From Actinomycetota bacterium (GTDB lineage Bacteria > Actinomycetota > Actinomycetes > Streptosporangiales > Streptosporangiaceae), in the NCBI GenBank assembly GCA_027314515.1, contig DAHVAR010000082.1:31627-95626 (forward strand): a DNA stretch of 64,000 bases, written 5' to 3'. The notes below the pieces were generated by a model. It was not told the origin of the DNA. It worked only from the letters and a program-made list of their open reading frames with translations, and searched no databases. Of this stretch, positions 49,755 to 59,027 are shown piece after piece; within the stretch, counting starts at the first letter, position 1, and the number at the start of each line of letters is the position of its first letter. The position numbers and the translations under genes are program-made.

Positions 49755-50927
49755 ATGGTGGACGTGGGCCCGGCGAGCTTCGCAAACGCCGGACCAGAAG
49801 AGCCCTGGCAACGGTGGCGCGAAGCGCGACCCGCGACAACGGTCCTGCATTTGGATACCGCTGCCGCTGGACGTAGCTCGATCACGACGCTGCGTGCCGT
49901 GGCGTCGCACGCGGAGCGCGAGGCAGTCATCGGTGCCTACGTGGCGGAGGCGGACGCCGGACCGGTCATCGAGCAGGGCAGGGCGGACCTGGCCAGTCTG
50001 CTCGGGCTTCCGGCCGCCGGGCTCGCGTTCGCCGAGAGCGCATCCGCGGCACGGGCGGCGCTGCTGGCGGCGTGGCCGGTGCGGCCCGGCGATGCGGTAG
50101 CGGTCACGCCCAGCGAGTGGGGACCCAACATCTCGGCATTCGCGGACGCGGGCCTGCGGATCGAAGAACTCGCCGTGCATGAGGATGGCACGGTTGACCT
50201 GGCCGGCCTGGAACGCCTGCTTGCCGATCAGCCGCCGGCTTTCGTGCACCTCACCCATGTCGCCTCACATCGCGGGCTGGTTCAGCCGGTCGCCGCGGCC
50301 GCGCGGCTGTGCGCCGCCGCCGGCGTCCCGCTGTGGGTGGACGGGGCGCAGGCCATCGGCCATGCAGACGGGGCCATCGGCGTGGATGTCTGGTACGGCA
50401 CCAGCCGCAAGTGGCTGACCGGGCCGCGCGGAGTGGGCATGCTCGCTGTCGCCGAGCGGTGGTGGGACCGGCTCCGGATCCCCGACAACCCGCTCGGCCG
50501 CGGCGCCCTTGCGGCCGGGTCGTCGCCGGTGCGGATGCTCGAGTCCGCGGAGTCCAACGTTGCCGGCCGGGTAGGTCTGTGCAGCGCAGTTCGCGACTAC
50601 CTCGACCTTGGCCCGGCCCGGGTGCATAACCGGCTGGCCGAAGTCGGGAAACTCACCAGGCTGGCGCTCGGCGACCTTCCCGGCTGGACCGTCCATGGCT
50701 CGCCGACTGCACCGAGCGCAATCACCGCGCTACTGCCCGACCAGGGGCAGGACGTGGCCAGGGTCCGGGCCCGCCTGATCACAGAACACGGAATCGTCAC
50801 CACTCACGCAAGCACGCTGCGCGCACCGGGCGAGATGACCAGGCCGGCGCTGCGGATCAGCCCGCATGTCGACTGCACCGCCGCCGACCTGGCGGCCCTG
50901 CGAGCGGCGATCGAGGCGCTGAGCTAG
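49755..50927 (+). CDS. EgtE-like class V aminotransferase-fold PLP enzyme
   Basis: 390 residues. PLP Lys in YGTSRKWLTGPRGVG; cofactor Asp in LWVDGAQAIGH; HLTHVASHRGLVQPV and VTPSEWGPNISAFADAG as in EgtE, the C-S lyase that finishes ergothioneine synthesis from hercynylcysteine sulfoxide. The overall pattern (WREARP...LHLDTAAAGRSS, HAEREAVIGAYVAEA) fits EgtE better than a cysteine desulfurase. No egtA-D genes are nearby, so it could instead serve a related sulfur or selenium compound. ATG 49755 with GAGGAAG upstream. Confidence 0.78.
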   Translation: MVDVGPASFANAGPEEPWQRWREARPATTVLHLDTAAAGRSSITTLRAVASHAEREAVIGAYVAEADAGPVIEQGRADLASLLGLPAAGLAFAESASAARAALLAAWPVRPGDAVAVTPSEWGPNISAFADAGLRIEELAVHEDGTVDLAGLERLLADQPPAFVHLTHVASHRGLVQPVAAAARLCAAAGVPLWVDGAQAIGHADGAIGVDVWYGTSRKWLTGPRGVGMLAVAERWWDRLRIPDNPLGRGALAAGSSPVRMLESAESNVAGRVGLCSAVRDYLDLGPARVHNRLAEVGKLTRLALGDLPGWTVHGSPTAPSAITALLPDQGQDVARVRARLITEHGIVTTHASTLRAPGEMTRPALRISPHVDCTAADLAALRAAIEALS

Positions 50928-50957
50928 CCCCGCACCGCCGCGTTCCGCCGCACGAGG

Positions 50958-52115
50958 TCAGGGCCTGGATGGCGTGAGCCTGGCGAAGCAGTTGCGAATC
51001 ACTTGCTGCGCGGGCCGGTCAAGGAACGTCAGCCGGTCCGACTCGAACGCACGCGGGTTACCGGGATTGGCGTCGAAGTTGACCTCCCACCAGTAGATCC
51101 CGCCGCCGACCTGCTCGGCCGAGACAGCATTGCAGGCCGCCTGGTACCAGTTCGCCTGGACGCGCGTGTCGATCGGAGCGTCCATCATCTTCACCCAGCC
51201 CCACGGGTCTGCGTAGGACCCGGCGACCGCGTCGATTCCGACCTCGCTCAGAGTCAGCTTCCGGCGCGCTGCCAGCGGATGCGCTCGGAGCCACATATCC
51301 CAGGAAGCGGTCAGCTGGGCTACCGACGCACTGGCCGGGAGGCCGAACTGCGGGTAGGCGTCAACGTCGTGGCTGCGCACCGGCGGGTTCGCGGTACCCA
51401 AGGCGAACAGGTCGTAATTCTCGTCGTAGGTGAGCTGACCGTCGTACACCGACCTGAGCGAGCGGATGAGGCCGGGCCACTCCGGGGAGCCCTCCAGGGA
51501 GTTGAGCTCGGTGCCGACCACGAAGGTCGCCGCTCGCCCCCGCTGCGCTGCAGCGACGTAGGGCATCAGCATCGCGCGGTAGCTGCGGAACCAGGCAGCG
51601 CGATCGCTCGGCTCGATCGAGCCGCGCCAGGCCTGCGGGTTCTGCGCGATCAGCGCATTCTCATTGAGCTCCGGCCGCAGCGTGACGCGCATGTGCGCCC
51701 GCCTCGCGGCCGCCAGGAAGACCGCGATGTGGCCGGGACTGGGAGTTACCCCCGGCTTGGCGTAGAGCGTGTCGGAATACAGGCCGTAGGTGAAGAACGG
51801 GAAGGTGATGGCTATTGAGTTCGCGTTCAGGCTGATCGCGTAGTCGATGATCCGCTCGGCCTTCGCGCGGATCAGCGCATCGGAAGAATCAGTGCGGTTG
51901 GCCGTCCAGTACACCTGGATCCCGAGCTGGCGCATGCCCGGCCGCCACGGGTTCGGCACGGTCTGCACGCCCCCAGCAGGAGCGCCGTTACCCGGGTGCG
52001 GCCACCACAACGGCCGGTCCGGGATCGAGCAGCCGGTCAGCAGCACGAGCAGCAGCGCCGCGGCCAGCATTGCGGCGCCGAGCTTGACAGGGCGCGGGCG
52101 GCTGCGCAGCGTCAT
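50958..52115 (-). CDS. Secreted lipoprotein with glycoside hydrolase (GH113-like) TIM barrel
   Basis: 385 residues. Signal peptide and lipobox (LLLVLLTGC, about residues 12-27). The mature protein reads as a TIM barrel: RQLGIQVYWTANRTDSSDALIRAKAERIIDYAISLNANSIAITFPFF, RVTLRPELNENAL, acid/base candidate Glu in FVVGTELNSLEG, and nucleophile candidate Glu in LTLSEVGIDAV. The layout matches GH113 and related mannan/glucan hydrolases. ATG 52115 overlaps the stop of the glycosyltransferase gene (ATGA), so the two work together, probably on an extracellular polysaccharide. Confidence 0.8.
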   Translation of the reverse strand: MTLRSRPRPVKLGAAMLAAALLLVLLTGCSIPDRPLWWPHPGNGAPAGGVQTVPNPWRPGMRQLGIQVYWTANRTDSSDALIRAKAERIIDYAISLNANSIAITFPFFTYGLYSDTLYAKPGVTPSPGHIAVFLAAARRAHMRVTLRPELNENALIAQNPQAWRGSIEPSDRAAWFRSYRAMLMPYVAAAQRGRAATFVVGTELNSLEGSPEWPGLIRSLRSVYDGQLTYDENYDLFALGTANPPVRSHDVDAYPQFGLPASASVAQLTASWDMWLRAHPLAARRKLTLSEVGIDAVAGSYADPWGWVKMMDAPIDTRVQANWYQAACNAVSAEQVGGGIYWWEVNFDANPGNPRAFESDRLTFLDRPAQQVIRNCFARLTPSRP

Positions 52116-53761
52116 GACGGCTTGGCGATGACGACAAACTTGTTCTCGGTGCGCCGGACGAACTTGACGAATCCGCGCAGCCCGCCGACGCCTTCCATCA
52201 GGCCGAATACCGGTATCAGCAGGATCACGGCCCAGGGTTCCCACCATCTGCGCCGGCCGCCACCGGACACGGCGGCGTTCAGCCGCAGGCCCTCCCAGTA
52301 CATCCAGATCGCGTAGGCCATGTTCAGCGACCAGAGCGGGATGACGAACAGCGCCACCGGGGAGGTATTGGGGTCACCCACGATAACCCCGAGAAGCAGG
52401 ACTACCCCGACATTCTGGATCGGGCCGACCACCCACGACATCACCGAATAGCCGACCAGCAGCCGGTTTCGCAGCTGCAGGGACCGGTTGAATACCAGCG
52501 CCGACAGACCCCAGCACCAGCGTTCACGCTGCCGGAAGAAGTCGCGGAGGGTGGCTGGCGACGCACCATAGGACCGCCCGCTGAACCACGCGCTCCGGCC
52601 CTCGTAGCGAGCGCTGAAGATCAGCGCGAACTCGGCGTCCTCGGCGATGCTCCGGCGGCCGAAGTCCCAGCCGATGGTCGCCTCGATCGAGGCCCGGACC
52701 AGCAGCAGCTCGCCGTGCAGGCCGGCCCGCGGCGTCCCGCCGCCAGTCCAGGCCGAGAAGCGCGCCACGTCTTCGGCGGGCCTGGCGGAGTCCGCGAGCC
52801 AGGTGAGCCTGTTCCCGGCATACTCGCGCGGGTAGGTCAGGATGCCCTGCGCCATGTGCTTGGCGTCGCGGCCGGCGTGCCGCTGCTCCTCGATGAACCG
52901 GGCCATGGCCAGGGCGGTATCGGGGCCTACGCCCGTGTCGTCATCCATATGCAGCACCCACGCGTCGTCGCGGTTCTCGTGCTCGCCGATGCGCAGCTCA
53001 TGCGAGTAGTGGGTGGCCCGCGCCTTGAACCTGGTGCCGTTCGGAGTGCGATAGAGGTCCGGCACCGTCACCAGCCGGATCAGCTCGCTCCGTGCGGCCA
53101 GCCTGGTGATCTGACCCGTCGCCTCGCAGCCTTCGTCGATGACGATGTCGATCCTCAGCCGGGGAAAGCAGCCGGGAAGGTAGGCCAGGTAGGACAAGAC
53201 CGAGCGCTCGAGCGCCGGGTAGGTGTCGAGCCGGCCGATGGTGGAAACGACAACGATCAGGAAGTCCTCGCTTCTGGTCAGCCCGTGGCCGTCCCAGCGA
53301 GCCGCTGACCGGCGGAGCCTCTTGCGCGTCCGGCGGATGCCGACGATGCCGATGAGCGTCCCGAACAGCGGCCATGTCCAGACCACCGTCAGCGGCCAGG
53401 CAAGCACCCCGACAGATGGCTCGGCGAACCAGCCGGTGATCACCAGGACGAGGAGATAGGCGAGAACCAGCGGCCAGTAGGCCGGCTTCCACCGGGCGAG
53501 CCTGCGGTGCAGGTCCCTGGCATGCCGCGTGGCAGGCGAGGCGACAGTGACCGGGACCGCCCGCCACTGTCCGGCGCCCTCCGGCCCGGCTGCCCTGTCC
53601 GGCTGCCGTGCGGGCACCCCGTCCGGCCACGCTGCCCCGGACAACTGTGGCGCGCGGCCGCTGGCGATGAACTCGCCGCCATGGACCCCGTTAGCACCTC
53701 GCCGCCGTGATCCTGCCAGCCCTTCCCGGCGCGCAGCCGGAGTGTCCCAATCCGGAGGCAT
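52112..53761 (-). CDS. Membrane glycosyltransferase, GT2 family (egghead-like)
   Basis: 549 residues. Two N-terminal helices (about 95-150), a GT-A domain (FLIVVVSTIGRLDTYPALERSVLSYLAYLP; MDDDTGVGPDTALAMARF; SIAEDAEFALIF; QRERWCWG) and about four C-terminal helices. D-D-D, ED and Q-x-x-RW are the motifs of processive or lipid-linked GT2 synthases; the pattern resembles Egh-like beta-mannosyltransferases. The first 80 residues are low-complexity, so a downstream start is possible. Coupled with the GH113-like lipoprotein, as synthase-hydrolase pairs of exopolysaccharide systems often are. Confidence 0.83.
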   Translation of the reverse strand: MPPDWDTPAARREGLAGSRRRGANGVHGGEFIASGRAPQLSGAAWPDGVPARQPDRAAGPEGAGQWRAVPVTVASPATRHARDLHRRLARWKPAYWPLVLAYLLVLVITGWFAEPSVGVLAWPLTVVWTWPLFGTLIGIVGIRRTRKRLRRSAARWDGHGLTRSEDFLIVVVSTIGRLDTYPALERSVLSYLAYLPGCFPRLRIDIVIDEGCEATGQITRLAARSELIRLVTVPDLYRTPNGTRFKARATHYSHELRIGEHENRDDAWVLHMDDDTGVGPDTALAMARFIEEQRHAGRDAKHMAQGILTYPREYAGNRLTWLADSARPAEDVARFSAWTGGGTPRAGLHGELLLVRASIEATIGWDFGRRSIAEDAEFALIFSARYEGRSAWFSGRSYGASPATLRDFFRQRERWCWGLSALVFNRSLQLRNRLLVGYSVMSWVVGPIQNVGVVLLLGVIVGDPNTSPVALFVIPLWSLNMAYAIWMYWEGLRLNAAVSGGGRRRWWEPWAVILLIPVFGLMEGVGGLRGFVKFVRRTENKFVVIAKPS

Positions 53762-53899
53762 AGCTTTCGGTTCTCCCCTGCGCGCTAGACAAGATCGGTC
53801 AAGGGTGATTCACGAAGTGATAGCGCAACGGATATTCGCTGAACAGCGATCAGGGATAACTACCCGCACGCGCACAGGCCCAATCCAGGGCAGCGGAGC

Positions 53900-54080
53900 T
53901 GAGCAAGCCGGCCCGCGCCGGGCTCTTCCGGCCGGCCGCCAGCCCCGGCACGCCATCTGCCACGCCCGACAGCATGACCGGGCAGTCGCGAACTGGGCGG
54001 TCGGAACTGCTGATCACGGTCCGGATGCTGACGCCCTTCGACCGCTCCGGGACCGGTTCCCATATCACGACAATAAGGAC
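53900..54080 (-). pseudogene. Decayed fragment of a boxC-like gene
   Basis: About 70 bp at 53922-53993 match boxC at 57560-57632 at roughly 85 percent by eye, including a 22-base identical stretch around 53957-53978. The minus strand encodes VMLSGVADGVPGLAAGR, compare FMLSGVADAAAGDGGR in BoxC, and weaker similarity continues on both sides (SIRTVI / SRSLIALI). Indels break the frame. Remains of a second boxC copy or a partial duplication. Confidence 0.5.
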
Positions 54081-54321
54081 CGAGTCAGCCCGACCAGACG
54101 TTGTTGGCGCGCGAGCCCTTAATTCTCGCAACATGTTCGCATCAGACCAGCAGCGCGCTATCTTCCGCTCGCTACATAGCCTGAGGATGATGTCGGGTAC
54201 AGTCAGGTCCAGCCCGAGCGAGAGGTATGTCAGTGGAATCCGTGTTACTCGGGCACCCGCCGACGCTTGCCCGTCCTGGCACCTGTCGGCTCGGTGACCG
54301 AGGTGGAAGGTAGGCAGTAGC
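54081..54321. other. Intergenic region before the MFS transporter
   Basis: No gene supported. It includes mildly AT-rich stretches (for example 54115-54135) and GGAAGG (about 54305) ahead of the GTG at 54322. Residual similarity to boxC may extend a little into its left end. Confidence 0.4.
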
Positions 54322-55584
54322 GTGCGCTTCGAGCGCTGGGGGCTGCCGGCGGTTCGCGGACACTGGCCGCTGGTCTGGGCCATGGTGATCGACACGCTAG
54401 GCACCGGCCTGTTCCTGCCATTCACGATCTTGTACTTCCTGGCGACGACCCGGATGCCGGTGGCTGAGGTGGGCCTCGGGCTGGCGGTCTCGGGCGGCGC
54501 GAGCCTCCCCTTCGGGCCGGTCTGCGGTTCCCTGGCCGACCGCTGGGGCTCGCGTGCCGTGGTCGTGGGCAGCAACGTGCTGCGCATGGCGGGATTTGTC
54601 GGCTTCCTTGGCGTCAGGACCTTTCCTGAATTGCTGATTACCTCGCTGATCGTGCAGCTCGGCAACCGCGCGTTCTACGCCTCGTACGCGCCGCTGGTCA
54701 CGCAGGTCGCCCCCGTTGGCCAGCGCGAGCGCTGGTTCGGGTTCGTCGGCTCGCTGCGCAACGTCGGCTTTTCCCTTGGCGGCCTGATCGCAGGAGTCGC
54801 GATCACCGGGGGTGGCAAGGACGCCTATTACGCGATCGTGATCGTCAATGCCGTGAGCTTCGGCCTAGCGGCCATCTTGCTGACGCGGCTGAAATTGCGG
54901 CCCCTGCCGATCGCTGAGGAGTCGGCCTTGTCCCGCCAGGGCTGGCGCGCCGTGCTCGTTGACCGGCCTTACCTGATGCTCACCGCGGTGAATCTCGCCT
55001 TTGCCATGGCAACCAACGCCCTGGACCTAGTGCTGCCTGTGTATCTCGTGCGCGTGCTTGCGTTGCCCGCGTGGACAGCCGGAGCCAGCTTCGGCCTGAA
55101 CTGCATCCTGGTCTCCTTCGCCCAGGCGCCGGTGGTGACGAAGCTGGAAGGGCGCGATCGGACCAGGCTGCTTGTCCTGGCCGGCCTCATCTCGGCGATC
55201 TCTGTGCTTGTCTTCCTGGCCGCCGATGGCTTGCCCGTGGCTGCCGCCTTGACCCTGGTGGTAGTCGGAGTCGTCCTCTTCTCGGCCTCGGAGCTGATCG
55301 CCTCGCCTGTGATGTCGGCGATGTCAGCTGAGGCTGCACCCGACGCGCTGCGCGGCCGCTACATCGCCTTGTTTCAGATGTCATGGACGATTTCCAATTC
55401 TGTCGGTGTCGCGGTCTTGACCTGGCTCATCTCCATAGGAGCGGCGGCCACGTGGGGATTCCTTGCGGTCGTCTCCGTAGCAGGAAGTGTGGGCATCGGC
55501 GTCGTGGGCAAGCACCTCGACCGCCCGTCTGTCGAACCTCCCGAAGTCGCTAGCGACGACGCGGACTCCGAATACTTCGCCTGA
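54322..55584 (+). CDS. MFS transporter
   Basis: 420 residues, twelve predicted helices. The MFS signature loop between helices 2 and 3 is GSLADRWGSRAVVVGSN; the mid-protein break lies near residues 190-215. Resembles drug/proton antiporters of the DHA type rather than aromatic-acid symporters. GTG start, GGAAGG upstream. The tail EPPEVASDDADSEYFA is acidic. It is convergent with boxB. Substrate unknown; it could export a toxic aromatic or an antibiotic. Confidence 0.88.
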   Translation: MRFERWGLPAVRGHWPLVWAMVIDTLGTGLFLPFTILYFLATTRMPVAEVGLGLAVSGGASLPFGPVCGSLADRWGSRAVVVGSNVLRMAGFVGFLGVRTFPELLITSLIVQLGNRAFYASYAPLVTQVAPVGQRERWFGFVGSLRNVGFSLGGLIAGVAITGGGKDAYYAIVIVNAVSFGLAAILLTRLKLRPLPIAEESALSRQGWRAVLVDRPYLMLTAVNLAFAMATNALDLVLPVYLVRVLALPAWTAGASFGLNCILVSFAQAPVVTKLEGRDRTRLLVLAGLISAISVLVFLAADGLPVAAALTLVVVGVVLFSASELIASPVMSAMSAEAAPDALRGRYIALFQMSWTISNSVGVAVLTWLISIGAAATWGFLAVVSVAGSVGIGVVGKHLDRPSVEPPEVASDDADSEYFA

Positions 55585-55660
55585 CCAGGCCTGATCGAGT
55601 CCGTGCCGGCCGGCGCCGCTGGTCGCCGGACCGCCCGGGCCGGGCCCGAACTGTCCCAGG

Positions 55661-57118
55661 TCAGGCGAGGTGAACGTATTCGTAGTCGAACGGCTTGCCG
55701 TTGATGCCGGCCCGCGGTGGCGCGATCCAGGCGGCGATCTTGCCGCGCTCGTGCACCGGCTGCATCAGCGACCGGACGTGCGTCTTGTCGACGTCGGTCG
55801 GCAGCCATTGCGGACTGCGAGCGGCCCACTCGGCCGCGGACAGCAGCTGGCCGTCGGGTGACGCCTCGATGCCCGCGAAGGCCCCGACCTTCCGGTTAAA
55901 CGCGACGTGCGGCAACGCCAGGCGCTGCGGCAGGCCCGCTTCGGCCAGGATCTTGTTCCACCGGTTGACCCCGCTCTGGCAGTCGGCGGTGTACTCGCGG
56001 CGCAGGTCGGTGTTCAGCCCGATCAGCGCGGCCACCTCGGCCTGCCCGATCTGCCCGTCGACCAGGGCGTCCACGAACATGCCGTCGCGGGTGAGCTTGT
56101 GGTCGTCCTTGCGGCGGCCCTCCAGCCAGCGCCCCTTCAGCCCGGCGCTGTAGTAGTTCGCCACGTTGGTCGATGTCTCCCCGCCGAACAGGTCCAGCGA
56201 CACCGAGTAGTGGAAGTTCAGGTACTTCTGGATGACATCAAGCGGGATCGCGCCGCGGGCGGCCACCTCGGCGGCGTCGTCGGTGTCGTTCTCGGCCATC
56301 AGCTGCGCGGTCCGCTCCACCACCCGGTCGATGCCGGTGGTGCCGACCATCATGTGGTGCGCCTCTTCCTTGAGCATGAACTCGCAGGTCCGCGACAACG
56401 GGTCGAACGCCGACTCCTTGAGCGTGCCGAGCTGGTACTTGCCGTCCCGGTCGGTGAAGTAGGTGAACATGAAGAACGACAGCCAGTCCGGCGTCTCCTC
56501 GTTGAACGCGCCCAGAATCCGTGGCGCAGCCGCGCTGCCGGAATTGCGCCGCAGCAGGTCCTCGGCTTCCTCCCGGCCGTCCCGGCCGAAGTAGGCGTGC
56601 AGCAGGTAAACCATCGCCCACAGGTGGCGGCCTTCCTCGACATTGACCTGGAACAGGTTCCGCAGGTCATACAGGCTCGGCGCGGTCGCGCCCAGGTTGC
56701 GCTGCTGCTCCACCGAGGCGGGCTCGGTGTCACCCTGGATCACGACCAGCCGCCGCAGCTGCGACCGGTACTCCCCCGGTACCTGCTGCCAGGCCGGCTC
56801 GCCCAGGTACTGACCGAAGCCGATCCGCCGGCCGGGGTCGCGCTCGGCAAGGAAGATGCCCCACCGGTAGTCACGCATTGCCACGTGACCGAAATGCGCC
56901 CAGCCGTCCCGGCCCACGTTGACCGCGGTCCGCAGGTACACGTCCCTGGCGGGCAGCGCCGGTCCCATCTCCTGCCACCAGGACAGGAAGTTGGGCTGCC
57001 AGGACTCCAGCGCCCGCTGCAGCCGCCGGTCCTCATGCAGGTCGACGTTGTTCGGGATCTTCTCGCTGTAGTCGGCGGCGGTGTAGCTTGCCGCACGGCC
57101 GCCCGGCGCAGTCGCCAT
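55661..57118 (-). CDS. boxB: Benzoyl-CoA 2,3-epoxidase oxygenase subunit BoxB
   Basis: 485 residues, close to the usual length. BoxB is a class I diiron protein that epoxidises benzoyl-CoA with O2. Seen: iron-ligand helices LFQVNVEEGRHLWAMVYLL and CEFMLKEEAHHMMVGTTGIDR (ExxH and EEAHH), DWAHFGHVAMRDYRWG-like N-terminal segment (GWAHFGHVAMRDYRW), and the C-terminal HVRSLMQPVHERGKIAAWIAPPRAGINGKPFDYEYV. It follows boxC by three bases. The reductase partner BoxA is not in the window, so another ferredoxin reductase must serve. Confidence 0.95.
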   Translation of the reverse strand: MATAPGGRAASYTAADYSEKIPNNVDLHEDRRLQRALESWQPNFLSWWQEMGPALPARDVYLRTAVNVGRDGWAHFGHVAMRDYRWGIFLAERDPGRRIGFGQYLGEPAWQQVPGEYRSQLRRLVVIQGDTEPASVEQQRNLGATAPSLYDLRNLFQVNVEEGRHLWAMVYLLHAYFGRDGREEAEDLLRRNSGSAAAPRILGAFNEETPDWLSFFMFTYFTDRDGKYQLGTLKESAFDPLSRTCEFMLKEEAHHMMVGTTGIDRVVERTAQLMAENDTDDAAEVAARGAIPLDVIQKYLNFHYSVSLDLFGGETSTNVANYYSAGLKGRWLEGRRKDDHKLTRDGMFVDALVDGQIGQAEVAALIGLNTDLRREYTADCQSGVNRWNKILAEAGLPQRLALPHVAFNRKVGAFAGIEASPDGQLLSAAEWAARSPQWLPTDVDKTHVRSLMQPVHERGKIAAWIAPPRAGINGKPFDYEYVHLA

Positions 57119-57121
57119 CGC

Positions 57122-58882
57122 TCAGACCCGCTTCCTGTCGAACTCCGCCCGCTGCCCGGTGCCGTAGCGCCGCAGCGCGCCGGCCGGCCCGGACGCATTC
57201 GGCCGGTTGAATATCCAGTTCTGCCAGGCTGTCAGCCGGCCGAAGATCTTCGTCTCCATCGTCTCCGGGCCGGTGAACCGGTAATTCGCCTCCAGCCCGG
57301 TCAGCGCGTCCGGACTGAAGCTCGACCGCTCCTCCAGCGCCAGCCGGACCTCATCAGCCCAGTCGATGTCGTCCGGCGCGAACGTGACCAGGCCCAGCGC
57401 GGCCGCCTGCGCCGCGTCGAGCGGCCGGCCAGCGGTACCGGCCGCCGCGGCCAGCCCGGTCTCGTCGCCGTAGAACCTCGAGGCCAGCCGGCTCAGCCCG
57501 TTGCCCATCGGCAGCGCTCCGAGGTTAGCCGCACCGACCACGATGGCAGCGGGAACGGGCTCCCCCGGCCGGCCGCCATCCCCGGCGGCGGCGTCTGCCA
57601 CGCCCGACAGCATGAACGAGCGGTCAGCGGCCAGCGCCAGCTCCAGCAGCGAGCCGGCGAAACAGCTACCCGGCTCGATCAGCGCGATCAGGCTGCGGCT
57701 GGTCACGTCGAGCCGTTTCAGGGTGCGCTTGCAGTAGTGCACGATCTCGTTCGCCAGCCAGTCGCCGCGGTTATCCAGGAGCAGCTGGTCGTAGCCGAGC
57801 ACCCGGTGCGGATCGCCAGCGGTGCGCAGCACCCACGTCCCGAGCTCCGGCTCGTTCGTCCGCAGGTCCAGGATCAGGTCGTCAAGCTCGCGCGTCATGG
57901 CCAGCGGCCAGAACTCCGCGCCGAGCGCGTGCAGGCCGGCGACGTCAGCGGGAGCCCCGGCGTCCGGGCCGCGCACGGTCAGCTCCGCCGTGCCGGCCGC
58001 GCGGTCCAGCCGGGCGGTGACCCACCGGTAGCTGATCTCGTCCGCACCGCGGGCCTTGCCCAGCGGCGTCAGCGCGATCCCGGCCTGGCTCGCCGCCACG
58101 GCCGCGCGCGGACAGGACGCTGCCAGTGCGAGTGCCCGTTCCCGCACGACTTGGCCGAAGACGGGACGCGGCACGACTTCATCCACCAGCCGCCACTGCA
58201 CCGCCCGCCGCCCGCCGACCCCCTCGGCCCTGGTCGCGAAGTAGTCGGCGAGATCGCGCCGGACCCGGCGCTTATCGGTGACCCTGGTCAGCCCGCCGGT
58301 GCCGGGCAGCACGCCCAGCAGCGGCAATTCGGGCAGTGATACCACCGACGACCGGTCGTCGACCAGCATGATGCGCTCGCAGGCCAGCGCGAGCTCATAG
58401 CCGCCGCCCGAGGCCGTGCCGTTGAGGGCGGCCAGGTAGATCTGGCCGGAATGGGCGGTCGCGTCCTCCATGGCAATGCGCGTCTCGTTGGTGAACTTGC
58501 AGAAGTTCACCTTCCACTCGTGCGCCGATGCCGCCAGCATCTTGATGTTCGCGCCCGCGCAGAACACCTTGTCCTTGTCGCTGGTCAGCACGACGACCCG
58601 GACCTCGGGATGCTCGAACCGCAGGCGCTGAACGGCGTCGTGCAACTCGATGTCGACGCCGAGGTCGTAGGAATTGAGCTTCAGCTCATAGCCGGGCACT
58701 ATGCCGCCCTGCTCGGCCACATCCATGGTCAGCGTGGCGACCGGGCCGTCCGCAGACAAGCGCCAGTGCCGGTAATGCTCCGGTGCCACCCTGAACTCGA
58801 CCGGCTCCGCGCGGCCAGCGGCAGCCTCGCCGCCCCGGTCATCGTGGCTGGCCAGGTGATGAGCCGCCGTCAGCGCAGTCAT
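57122..58882 (-). CDS. boxC: 2,3-epoxybenzoyl-CoA dihydrolase BoxC
   Basis: 586 residues. BoxC has two crotonase-like halves and opens the epoxide ring of 2,3-epoxybenzoyl-CoA to give 3,4-dehydroadipyl-CoA semialdehyde and formate. Seen: FRVAPEHYRHWRLSADGPVATLTMDV, DKVFCAGANIKMLA, ALNGTASGGGYELALACERIMLVDDRSSVVSLPELPLLGVLPGTGGL (crotonase oxyanion and active-site helix), and the second-half LIALIEPGSCFAGSLLELALAADRSFML. First gene of the boxCB pair, divergent from the PaaX-type regulator. The later enzymes (BoxD, beta-oxidation) are not here. Confidence 0.95.
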   Translation of the reverse strand: MTALTAAHHLASHDDRGGEAAAGRAEPVEFRVAPEHYRHWRLSADGPVATLTMDVAEQGGIVPGYELKLNSYDLGVDIELHDAVQRLRFEHPEVRVVVLTSDKDKVFCAGANIKMLAASAHEWKVNFCKFTNETRIAMEDATAHSGQIYLAALNGTASGGGYELALACERIMLVDDRSSVVSLPELPLLGVLPGTGGLTRVTDKRRVRRDLADYFATRAEGVGGRRAVQWRLVDEVVPRPVFGQVVRERALALAASCPRAAVAASQAGIALTPLGKARGADEISYRWVTARLDRAAGTAELTVRGPDAGAPADVAGLHALGAEFWPLAMTRELDDLILDLRTNEPELGTWVLRTAGDPHRVLGYDQLLLDNRGDWLANEIVHYCKRTLKRLDVTSRSLIALIEPGSCFAGSLLELALAADRSFMLSGVADAAAGDGGRPGEPVPAAIVVGAANLGALPMGNGLSRLASRFYGDETGLAAAAGTAGRPLDAAQAAALGLVTFAPDDIDWADEVRLALEERSSFSPDALTGLEANYRFTGPETMETKIFGRLTAWQNWIFNRPNASGPAGALRRYGTGQRAEFDRKRV

Positions 58883-58928
58883 GGGGATGTCTTCCGGGCG
58901 AGTGGCTGGATCGATACTGGCAGTCTAT

Positions 58929-58969
58929 ATTCTACACTGCCAGGTGTCTACGGCGTCATAACGTAGAAT
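58929..58969. promoter_or_regulatory. Inverted repeat ATTCTAC/GTAGAAT between boxC and the PaaX-type regulator
   Basis: ATTCTAC (58929-58935) and GTAGAAT (58963-58969) are exact inverted 7-mers separated by 27 bp, within the 145-bp divergent region. In-frame ATG 58968 of the regulator lies inside the right arm, which supports the downstream start at 59028. Likely operator for the PaaX-type repressor. Confidence 0.55.
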
Positions 58970-59027
58970 GTCGGCAGCAGCCGCCGCTCGTGCCAGCCGT
59001 CAGCGCTTAGGTCCCGACAGGAGCGAG

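Noticed and set aside
49441..49839. 132-codon minus-strand frame
   Set aside because: Basic, repetitive translation caused by 21-bp repeats; overlaps the start of the EgtE-like gene and its promoter.
55907..58339. 810-codon open frame on the plus strand
   Set aside because: Antisense to boxB and boxC, both of which are unmistakable; its composition (Arg/Gln/His/Pro-rich) is that of a high-GC shadow frame.
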